Below are positions 57,300 through 64,000 of a stretch of DNA of 64,000 nucleotides, piece by piece. Both the position numbers and the translations under genes were made by a program. The stretch is from assembly GCA_036511675.1 (NCBI GenBank), contig DATCBU010000081.1, forward strand, positions 1 to 64,000. Reading direction: 5' to 3'. Numbering within the stretch: position 1 is the first letter of the stretch; every line of letters begins with the position of its first letter. This stretch comes from Chersky-840 sp036511675 (GTDB lineage Bacteria > Actinomycetota > Acidimicrobiia > Acidimicrobiales > UBA8190). The notes beneath the pieces are model-generated. The model saw nothing but the letters and a program-made list of their open reading frames with translations, was not told the DNA's origin and did no database searches.

Positions 57300-60018
57300 A
57301 GTGCACCAACGACGTCCCGGCCGGGATGGACACGGCCTGGATCAACCCCTGACGCCGGACCGGAGCGGCGTGGTGGGCGCCGTGCCCACCGTGGGCGGCC
57401 GGGGTGGTGACCGTGGCCTGCCACCCCGAGGCGTACTGCTCGGACCGCACGAGGGTGGCGGGGCGCGAGGTGGTGACCCGGATGGTCTCGTCTCCCCAGG
57501 GCGTGCTCGACACCACCCGCGTGGCGGCCCGGGCCCCGCCACCCCCGGTCACCCAGGCTCGCCCCGCCGCCGAGGCCTGGGTGAAGATGCTGAAGGTGCC
57601 GATCATTCCCCGATAGCGCCAGCGGGGCTGGGTCACCGCGTCACGCAGGGATCCGTCGACGCGATAGGTGCCCTGCCCGGCGGTGCGAAGCACCGCCGGC
57701 CCGACCACGGCCAGGGCTGAAGGCGCGGCCCGGACCTCGAGCACGACACCACTGGCGGCGGTGGGGCGCGGCGCCGACACGACGGCGGTGCCCCGCCCGG
57801 CGCGGGCCGAGCCGATCCACGTCGTGGCACCACCGTCGGGAGCCAACAGGCCCACCCGCAGGGCCCCCGACCCCGAGTGCACCGGGACCGAGACCGAGGT
57901 CACCGAGAGCACCGTGCCGAAGTACTGCGTGCGGGCCCGACCCGACACCAGCGCCACCGTGGCGGCGGGGACGGGCGCGTACTGGTAGTCACCGGTGGGG
58001 GTGGGTGGGGGAGCGGTGGTGTCGGGGGGTGCACCGTCCACCGGCCCCACCGGCGGGACGCGGGTGGTGCCGGCCACCGCACTGTGCGGCGACCCCGGCG
58101 CGGCGACCACCACGTGGACGAAGTACTCGGGGACCGTGGCCAGGACACCGAGGTCGAGCTGCGCGAAGGTGCCGTCGCCCAGGGCGGAGGGGCTCATGCT
58201 GAGCTGGGTGTGGGTGCCGGTGGCGCGGTCGTAGTTGGCGTCGACGACCGCCCCGTAGCCCTGCACGCTGTTGAGGTTGCGCAGGATCGTCAGGTCGGGC
58301 TGGCCCAGTCGCTCGGCCGCCACGGAGTAGTACCGGTCGGGGTCGAACAACGCCACACGGTGGTCCTCGCCCGCCGGGCCCGGCCCCTGGGCGGCCACGA
58401 ACGACGCCAGGGCATCGGCCGTGACGCTGTTGGTGGTGGCCCCGACCGGGTCGACCGAGCCCTGGGTGAAGCCGTTGAACAGCAAGAGGTCCGCGATCAG
58501 CAGCGCCGTCAACAAACGGGGCATGACCCGGGCCAGACGGTGGCGACGCAGGACCAGGACCATGGCCCACGCCGCCAGGGCGCTCGGGATGGTGAGGAAG
58601 GCCACCAGTGGCCACAACGACGACCGGGTGACCTGGCCGGGCACGTGCAGGAAGTGCGGGAACCAGGTCCCACCGACCAGGAGGACGACCTGCAGGCCAA
58701 TGACCATCAGCGGGGGGATGAGCGGGAGCACGATGTCCGAGCGCCACCCCTCGGGCCCCGGCACGTTGCGCCACCATCGGGCCCGCGGTGTCGCCGCCGA
58801 GACCATGCCCTGGTCCGGGAGGGGGTCGGGAGCGCGTGCCAGGAACATGTGGTCGACCCACGTGGCGAACAGCACGGCCACGGCCAGGTCGACCTCGAGG
58901 AGGTTCCGGGCCAGCAGCCGCTGACGGTTGAACAGCGGGAGGTGGAAGAACAGGTGGCCCAGAGGGGTGAAGTCGCCCCACGTCAACACGAGCCCGAGGG
59001 CCGCGATGGCGTACCAGATCCACCACCGGCTCGACTCGCCGTGGCGGCGGTGGCGCCGGGCCAAGAGCCCGACAACGCCCATGAGGGGCATGATGCCGAC
59101 GTAGCTCGACACCTCGGGAAGGCTGTAGGTGGCGAAGAAATGGGTGGGGAACGTTCCACTGGCCCCCAGCACCAGCGGGTCGAGGCCGAGGATGGTGAGC
59201 GACTTGTTCATCGACCCCGACGTGAAATACCAGTAGTCGTGCACGGCCCGCTGCGACTGCTCCTGGATGAGCGCGCCCGGGACGAGTTGCGCCCCGGCCA
59301 ATGCCAGCCCGAGGAGGACGCCGGCGGCCACCCCGAGGGCGAGCGACACACGCCGGGCCGGGGTGCGCCAGAACAGCCACAGGGCATACACCCCGAGGAC
59401 CAGGCCGCCGTCGAGGATGGGCTCGGCCGCTCCCGACAGCCCCATCAGCCCGATCGAGGCACCCAGCATCGCCACCCACGGGGTGGCGGAGCGCCCCGGA
59501 GGGCGATGGGCCAGCCGGTCGAGGGCGGCGAAGGCCCACGGCAGCCAGGCACCGGCCTCGATGACGTCGATGTGCACGCTCTGGGCCGCCATGAACCCGC
59601 CATAGGAGAAGGCGATGGCGCCCAGTCCCGACGCCGTCCAGGAGCGGCCCAGGACCCGAAGGAGCACCACCATTCCCAGCGCGGCGACGATCTCCACCAG
59701 GGCCTGGTTGACGACCCAGGCCAATGCTCCGGGCAGGACGCTGAAGAACCAGGTGGCCGGGTAGGCCGCACCGGCGTTGAACCCCGACAGCAGGGGCGAC
59801 CCGCTCCACAGATACGGGTCCCACACCGGGGCATGCCCGTGGCGGAGGTCGATCCCCACCAGGACCCGCAGAGGGAAGTTCTGGGTGAGGTTGTCGCTGA
59901 CGAGCCAGGTGACGCCGGCGGCGGCGGGAAGGCCGAAGATGGCACAGGGCACGGCCACGAAGGCCGCCACGATCCGCCTGCCGGGGCGGTGCACCAGACG
60001 CGCGGCGCGAGAGAGCAC
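57160..60018 (-). CDS. YfhO-like polytopic membrane protein (GT-C candidate), second copy
   Basis: This 952-residue protein has a first helix (about residues 17-39), then a loop LVSDNLTQNFPLRVLVGIDL (41-60) and HGHAPVWDPYLWSGSPLLSG (61-80), the YfhO-type first loop with an acidic residue near the outer face. About twelve helices, a large soluble domain (about 480-880), and the ending YASGWQATV, VSIPAGTSLVHFTYRP and one helix (near 915-935) follow. It is a likely lipid-linked-sugar-dependent glycosyltransferase; its substrate is unknown. It follows the GT2 gene by 23 bases and is probably co-transcribed, which pairs a donor-making enzyme with an external transferase. GTG at 60018 is its start. 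The 3' end overlaps plsC by 140 bases. Confidence 0.7.
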   Translation of the reverse strand: MLSRAARLVHRPGRRIVAAFVAVPCAIFGLPAAAGVTWLVSDNLTQNFPLRVLVGIDLRHGHAPVWDPYLWSGSPLLSGFNAGAAYPATWFFSVLPGALAWVVNQALVEIVAALGMVVLLRVLGRSWTASGLGAIAFSYGGFMAAQSVHIDVIEAGAWLPWAFAALDRLAHRPPGRSATPWVAMLGASIGLMGLSGAAEPILDGGLVLGVYALWLFWRTPARRVSLALGVAAGVLLGLALAGAQLVPGALIQEQSQRAVHDYWYFTSGSMNKSLTILGLDPLVLGASGTFPTHFFATYSLPEVSSYVGIMPLMGVVGLLARRHRRHGESSRWWIWYAIAALGLVLTWGDFTPLGHLFFHLPLFNRQRLLARNLLEVDLAVAVLFATWVDHMFLARAPDPLPDQGMVSAATPRARWWRNVPGPEGWRSDIVLPLIPPLMVIGLQVVLLVGGTWFPHFLHVPGQVTRSSLWPLVAFLTIPSALAAWAMVLVLRRHRLARVMPRLLTALLIADLLLFNGFTQGSVDPVGATTNSVTADALASFVAAQGPGPAGEDHRVALFDPDRYYSVAAERLGQPDLTILRNLNSVQGYGAVVDANYDRATGTHTQLSMSPSALGDGTFAQLDLGVLATVPEYFVHVVVAAPGSPHSAVAGTTRVPPVGPVDGAPPDTTAPPPTPTGDYQYAPVPAATVALVSGRARTQYFGTVLSVTSVSVPVHSGSGALRVGLLAPDGGATTWIGSARAGRGTAVVSAPRPTAASGVVLEVRAAPSALAVVGPAVLRTAGQGTYRVDGSLRDAVTQPRWRYRGMIGTFSIFTQASAAGRAWVTGGGGARAATRVVSSTPWGDETIRVTTSRPATLVRSEQYASGWQATVTTPAAHGGHGAHHAAPVRRQGLIQAVSIPAGTSLVHFTYRPHRVLEGFVASALGFVVLVGLVAWPAVRRRRRAPGAPSSAAR

Positions 60019-60041
60019 CGACCGTCCCGGGGCGAGTCAGG

Positions 60042-60863
60042 TCAGCTGCGGTCGCGCAGCCAGGTGCGAACGATCACACGCGCGTACTGCAGGCCGAACA
60101 AGGCGTTGTGGCCCTTCTTCGACTGGCCCGATGCCCGCGCATGCCACACGACGGGGCAGTCCGTGATCCGCCACCCGCGGGTCGCGGCACTGATGATGAG
60201 CTCGGCCGTCTGGTACTGGTCCTGCTCGAGGGTCACGTCCTTGAGCACCTCGATCTTGAGGCCCCGGAACCCGTTCGACGTGTCGGTGATGTGCTGGCCC
60301 GTCAGGGCGTTGATGATCGAGGCGAAGAAGACGACACCGGCCATCCTGACCCTGTCGGTGGTCTGGTCGACACCGAGGCGGCGGCTGCCGATGACGAAAT
60401 CCGCCGACCCGTCGACCAACGGTGCCACGAAGCCGGGGATCTCGGACGGGTCGTTCTGCCCGTCGGCATCGAGGGTGACCACGTACCGGGCCCCGTGGGC
60501 GGCGGCGAGCTCGTAGCCCAGGCGCAGGGCCACACCCTGGCCCATGTTGACGGGCAGGACGGCGCAGTAGGCACCGTGGGCGCCCACGATGTCCTCGGTG
60601 CCGTCGTCCCCGCCGTCGACCACCACCAGGGTCGACACCGGAAGGCCTTGTACCTCCAGGGGCACGGATTTGAGCACGTCGCCGATGTTGTCGGCCTCGA
60701 GGTAGGAAGCGATGAGCACCACCACGGGGCCGAACGCGGCGGTGCCGTGCCGACGACGGAAGTCCTTCTGGCCCAGCTCCATGACCAGCCGGCGCGTGGC
60801 GTCGTGGCGGCGCACGACGCGCGCCTGGGCGCGCGTCCGGGGCGTGATCAGTCTGGACCCCAT
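60042..60863 (-). CDS. Dolichyl-phosphate-mannose-synthase-like GT2
   Basis: This 273-residue protein has a GT-A core: VVVLIASYLEADNIGDVLKS (about 44-63), TLVVVDGGDDGTEDIV (near 76), and the DxD region VVTLDADGQNDPSEI (near 127), with GSRRLG and TSNGFRGLKIEVL later. It lacks the C-terminal helices found in some Dpm1-like enzymes. It is expected to load a sugar on polyprenyl phosphate at the inner face. ATG at 60863 shares one base with the TGA of the HD-domain gene, so translation is coupled. A YfhO-like gene follows 23 bases on. Confidence 0.85.
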   Translation of the reverse strand: MGSRLITPRTRAQARVVRRHDATRRLVMELGQKDFRRRHGTAAFGPVVVLIASYLEADNIGDVLKSVPLEVQGLPVSTLVVVDGGDDGTEDIVGAHGAYCAVLPVNMGQGVALRLGYELAAAHGARYVVTLDADGQNDPSEIPGFVAPLVDGSADFVIGSRRLGVDQTTDRVRMAGVVFFASIINALTGQHITDTSNGFRGLKIEVLKDVTLEQDQYQTAELIISAATRGWRITDCPVVWHARASGQSKKGHNALFGLQYARVIVRTWLRDRS

Positions 60864-61435
60864 CAGAAGCTGTGGGGCCGGGCAAAGACCTCGCGCACGA
60901 GCGGCTCGAAATGCGCGAGCAACTCGGTGGGGTAGTCGGGGTCGAAGCTGGTCTGGTCCCATTCGTCGGCGAACCGTTCGCCCAACGAGAACCAGGCTTC
61001 TCCCCGGTACTGCTCACGGGCTTCGGGGTCACCGCCGAAGTGGTGGTAATAGTGCCGGCCCTGGAAGTCCTGGTGGGTGAGGATCACGTGGAAGACCTCG
61101 TCGCGCACGTAGGGACGGAGAATCTCGGCCGCGATGCGGGGGTGGTTGGGCACCGACACGTACTTGCCGATGTCGTGGCACAGCGCCGCCACCACCATCT
61201 CGGGGTCCGCTCCCGCCTCCTCGGCCCTCGTGGCGGTCTGCAACGAGTGTCGGAGCTGGTCGACGGCGAAGCCGTCGGTGATGTCGCCCAGCGCTTCGAG
61301 CATGCCGAGCACCTGGGTGGCCACGCGGGCCTGGCGCTGGGCGGTCAGGGCGCCGATCTCGGCCCACTGCTCGGCGCTCGACTCGTCCATCCGCCGGAAG
61401 GTGCTGGTGTTGGTGGTCTTGGAGGTGGTGCTCAT
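60863..61435 (-). CDS. HD-domain protein (PhnZ/MIOX-like diiron oxygenase candidate)
   Basis: This 190-residue protein has the metal motif H63 (QLRHSLQTATRAEE), H87-D88 (ALCHDIGKYVSVP) and H116/H121 (FHVILTHQDFQGRHYY). The C-terminal block WDQTSFDPDYPTELLAHFEP resembles PhnZ and related HD proteins, which use a mixed-valence diiron site to oxidise small hydroxylated molecules instead of hydrolysing phosphates. The substrate is unknown. The TGA overlaps the start of the GT2 gene, so the products may act together. The ATG at 61435 has no strong ribosome-binding site. Confidence 0.7.
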   Translation of the reverse strand: MSTTSKTTNTSTFRRMDESSAEQWAEIGALTAQRQARVATQVLGMLEALGDITDGFAVDQLRHSLQTATRAEEAGADPEMVVAALCHDIGKYVSVPNHPRIAAEILRPYVRDEVFHVILTHQDFQGRHYYHHFGGDPEAREQYRGEAWFSLGERFADEWDQTSFDPDYPTELLAHFEPLVREVFARPHSF

Positions 61436-61505
61436 GGCGTCATTCTCGCACTCCGGGCGAAGAGGCGCCGTGAACAGGGCGGTCGTGGCCGTTTCCTCAG
61501 ACCCC

Positions 61506-63026
61506 TCACAGGTTCGATCCCACCGGCTCGTGCCGGCCGTGGGCCAGCGGCGTGGCCTCGAGCGGACAACACACCGGGACCCCACCCCCGCGCCGGGCCC
61601 TGTCCGCCAGCCGCTGGGTGGCACCGGGGTTGCGCACCAGCGCCGCGGCCAGGAGCCCGCCCAGGGCGGACGCCGCGCCCGCGAACACCACGGCATGGCG
61701 GAACCCGGCCTCGAACTCCCCGGGGTGGACATAGCTGTGGCCGGAGAGCCCCGACAGCGCCGGGAGCAGCGCCACCGCGATCAGCCCGCCGGCCCGGGCC
61801 ACGTCGTTGTTGACCGCCGACGCCATGCCGGCGTGCTCGACCGGTGCCGAGGCCAGGGCGGTGGAGGTGAGCGGGGCCACGGTGATGACGAGGCCCAGCG
61901 CCAGCACGAGCACCCCGGGAAGCACCTCGGTCACGTAGTCGCCCGACGGCCCGATCATGCGCAGGAGCACCATGCCCGCGCCCACCACCACGGGCCCGAC
62001 CGCCATCTGCAGACGGGGTCCGAGGCGCACCGCCAAGGCGCCGGAGCGGGCCGAGAAGGCGAGCATCACGGCGGTGAGGGGCAGAAGGGCGCTGCCCGCC
62101 TCGAGAGGGGAGTAGTGCGACACCTCCTGGAGCTGCACGGGAAGAAGGAACAACGCGCCCCCCAGCGCGCCGTACACGACGAAGGTCACGGCGTTGGTGG
62201 CGCTGAACTGGCGGCTGCCGAAGATGGCCAGGGGCAGCATGGGATAGCGCTGGCGCGCCTCTGCCACCACGAAGGCGACGAAGGCGGCGCCGGCGGTGGC
62301 GAGCATGGCCATGACCACGGGAGAGGACCATCCGTCGGTCGGGGCCTCGATGAGCCCACCCGCCAACCCCACCAGCCCGATGGTGACCAACGTGGCTCCC
62401 ACCACGTCCACCGGGCCGGCGGCGGCTGGATCGCGCGTCTCCGGGACATGGCGCGTGGCGATGACTACCACCACGAGGGCGATGGGCAGGTTGATGAGGA
62501 AGATCAGCCGCCACGACACGGCGCTGATGAGAAAGCCCCCGGCGAAGGGACCGATGGCGGTGGCCACGCCCCCCAGGCCCGACCAGGCCCCGATGGCCCG
62601 GGCCCGGTCGTCCCGGGTGAACGAGGCCTGCAGGATGGCCAGTGACCCCGGGGTGAGCAGCGCGCCACCCACGCCCTGCAGTGCCCGTCCCGCGATCAGG
62701 GCCCCGGCGTCAGGCGCCAGCGCGCACACGAGCGAGGACACCGCGAACCACACCACTCCGATGACGAAGACCCGGCGCCGGCCGTAGCGGTCGCCGAGGG
62801 CGCCGCCCACCAGGAGCAGACCGGCCAGGGAGACGAGATAGGCGGTCACCACCCATTGCAGGCTGGAGACGGGCATGGAGAAGTTGCGCCCGATGGCGGG
62901 AAGGGCGATGCCCACCACCGTGGAGTCGATCGCCGTCACCGCCGACCCGAGCACGGTGGCGGCTAAGACCCAGCGGCCGGCGGCGCTCGACAGTCGGAGC
63001 TCGACGGCGTCGGCGGCCGAGCTCAC
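61506..63026 (-). CDS. MFS drug:H+ antiporter, DHA2 group
   Basis: This 506-residue protein has about fourteen helices. VLGSAVTAIDSTVVGIALPA carries the DHA2 motif D1, motif A is GGALGDRYGRRRVFVIGV, and GRALQGVGGALLTPGSLAIL is motif B. A 35-residue polar C-terminus contains two Cys close together (PVCCPLE). GTG at 63026 overlaps the TGA of ispH (GTGA), so the exporter is expected to be translated with ispH. Substrate unknown. It is only loosely similar to the other DHA2 carrier at 34918-36432. Confidence 0.87.
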   Translation of the reverse strand: MSSAADAVELRLSSAAGRWVLAATVLGSAVTAIDSTVVGIALPAIGRNFSMPVSSLQWVVTAYLVSLAGLLLVGGALGDRYGRRRVFVIGVVWFAVSSLVCALAPDAGALIAGRALQGVGGALLTPGSLAILQASFTRDDRARAIGAWSGLGGVATAIGPFAGGFLISAVSWRLIFLINLPIALVVVVIATRHVPETRDPAAAGPVDVVGATLVTIGLVGLAGGLIEAPTDGWSSPVVMAMLATAGAAFVAFVVAEARQRYPMLPLAIFGSRQFSATNAVTFVVYGALGGALFLLPVQLQEVSHYSPLEAGSALLPLTAVMLAFSARSGALAVRLGPRLQMAVGPVVVGAGMVLLRMIGPSGDYVTEVLPGVLVLALGLVITVAPLTSTALASAPVEHAGMASAVNNDVARAGGLIAVALLPALSGLSGHSYVHPGEFEAGFRHAVVFAGAASALGGLLAAALVRNPGATQRLADRARRGGGVPVCCPLEATPLAHGRHEPVGSNL

Positions 63027-64000
63027 CCCGCCAGCCGGGCGAGGACGTCGGCGGCCGAGATGTGCCGATCGCCGAGCACCGCCCCCACGTCCGGTGACCC
63101 CGCGTCGAGCGCGCCGGCACCCCGGGGCCGCAGCTCGGACGGGGCCGGAGCGGCCAGGCCCACCGTCACCGCGGCGGCGAGACCCCGCAGCAGGTCGCGC
63201 AGTTCGGGAGGCGGGGGGAAGTACTCGTCCTCGTCGGTGACATGGACCTCCTCGACCCCGAGCACGGGGGCCAGACGGGCCACCACCGCGTCCACCAGCT
63301 CGTCGGGGGCCGACGCACCCGCCGTCACACCCACGGTGCCCGAAAGGTCGTCGGGCAGCTCGGCGGCCTCGTTCACCCGCAGGACGAGGGGACACCCCGA
63401 GGCGCGCGCCACCTTCTCGAGGGCGCGTGTGTTCGAGGAGTTGACCGAGCCGATGACGACGACGGCATCGGAGCGGGCCGCGATGACCTTCAGGGCCGCC
63501 TGGCGATTGGTGGTGGCGAAACACAGGTCCGAGCGGTTGGGCATCCATAGATCGGGGAACCGCTCCCGGGCCCTGTTCATGATGTCGGACCACTCGTCGT
63601 GGCTGAGGGTCGTCTGGGCCAGCAACGCCACGGGGACGGCGGGGGCGATCTCGGCCGCGGCGACCTCGACATCGTCCTCGGAGCGCACCAGGCGGACCGA
63701 GTCGGGGGCGACCGCCATGGTGCCCACCGCCTCCTCGTGGCCCTCGTGGCCGACGTACAACACGGTGTAGCCCTTGCCGGCCCGCACCTTCAGCTCATGG
63801 TGCACCTTGGTCACCAAGGGACACACGGCGTCGACCACGACCCGCCCGCGATCGCGTGCCGCGGTGACGACCTCGGGCGCCGAGCCGTGGGCCGAGAGCA
63901 TGAGCGGGGCGCCGTCGGGTACCTGGTCCACGTCGTCGACGAAGATCACGCCCTGCGCCCGGAACTGGTCCACGACATGCCGGTTGTGGACGATCTCGTG
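63023..64000 (-). CDS. ispH: 4-hydroxy-3-methylbut-2-enyl diphosphate reductase, N-terminus outside window
   Basis: About 326 residues are visible; the frame is open to the window edge (HEIVHNRHVVDQFRAQG), and the first cluster Cys lies outside. This last enzyme of the MEP isoprenoid pathway reduces HMBPP with a 4Fe-4S cluster. Visible motifs are LSAHGSAPEV, the second Cys in VDAVCPLVTKVH, the third Cys and catalytic loop in DLCFATTNRQAAL, and VIGSVNSSNTRALEKVA. The usual HGVSP is HGSAP here. After the family's normal end (DEYFPPPPELRDLL) there is an extension of about 55 residues, Ala/Pro-rich then SAADVLARLAG. The MFS gene overlaps its stop. Confidence 0.94.
   Translation of the reverse strand, partial: HEIVHNRHVVDQFRAQGVIFVDDVDQVPDGAPLMLSAHGSAPEVVTAARDRGRVVVDAVCPLVTKVHHELKVRAGKGYTVLYVGHEGHEEAVGTMAVAPDSVRLVRSEDDVEVAAAEIAPAVPVALLAQTTLSHDEWSDIMNRARERFPDLWMPNRSDLCFATTNRQAALKVIAARSDAVVVIGSVNSSNTRALEKVARASGCPLVLRVNEAAELPDDLSGTVGVTAGASAPDELVDAVVARLAPVLGVEEVHVTDEDEYFPPPPELRDLLRGLAAAVTVGLAAPAPSELRPRGAGALDAGSPDVGAVLGDRHISAADVLARLAG

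Noticed and set aside
57877..60516. 879-codon frame opposite the second YfhO-like gene
   Set aside because: Spans two genes on the other strand and has no conserved features.
1..64000. tRNA, rRNA, CRISPR arrays, insertion sequences, toxin-antitoxin or defence genes
   Set aside because: Looked for in all gaps and genes; no cloverleaf-like segment, spaced repeats, transposase or defence-type motifs were seen by eye. A covariance-model scan would be needed to exclude small RNAs.

Overview
The window is about 70 % GC or higher, densely coded, and carries a housekeeping gene order typical of Actinomycetota: tlyA-nadK-recN-pyrG-nudix-xerD, then scpA-scpB-rluB-aroH-tyrA-aroA-cmk-plsC, with ispH nearby. 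An AroH-type chorismate mutase, AftD-like (DUF3367) arabinosyltransferases and an Rv2578c-family radical SAM gene with an actinobacterial LexA box fit a deep-branching actinobacterium. I suspect class Acidimicrobiia, but this is inferred from gene content, not from a marker-gene tree. No rRNA, tRNA, CRISPR array, insertion sequence or prophage was seen. No gene-free stretch is longer than about 235 bases.

Region 1 (1-34.3 kb) is an envelope-glycan island. It holds the end of a UDP-sulfoquinovose synthase, a YfhO-like membrane protein, a GT2 enzyme, a sulfotransferase, two methyltransferases, a GT4 enzyme, two very large AftD-like proteins (1484 and 1547 aa), further GT-C-like membrane proteins, an ArnT/PMT-like GT39 protein, an acyltransferase-3 protein, a membrane-embedded spermidine-synthase-like protein, and a lipoprotein with a Gly-Thr spacer and a very basic tail. 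Smaller genes sit between them: a PAS-GGDEF protein, a LON-domain protein, a SixA-like phosphatase, an MFS carrier, a nitroreductase and a Gfo/Idh/MocA oxidoreductase. A reasonable reading is that cytoplasmic enzymes make and modify sugar donors, and the polytopic enzymes polymerise and decorate an arabinan-like, possibly sulfated or acylated surface glycan.

Region 2 (34.4-41.5 kb) is mixed: an FMN reductase, a DHA2 exporter, a dimethylformamidase-like secreted protein whose Tat signal is left without a start codon, the radical SAM gene under a perfect LexA box, a TrpB2-type synthase and a NagD-like phosphatase.

Region 3 (41.5-57.3 kb) is the core housekeeping block, mostly on the + strand with start/stop overlaps: rRNA methylation, NADP synthesis, DNA repair, CTP synthesis, chromosome dimer resolution and condensation, pseudouridylation, and aromatic amino acid synthesis. 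Region 4 (57.2-64 kb, - strand) has ispH coupled to a DHA2 exporter, then an HD-domain protein coupled to a dolichyl-phosphate-mannose-synthase-like GT2 and a second YfhO-like protein.

A recurring regulatory pattern is a TAnnnT hexamer ending 6-8 bases before the start codon, which implies widespread leaderless transcription. At three places the stop codon of the upstream gene lies inside that hexamer or forms part of it.
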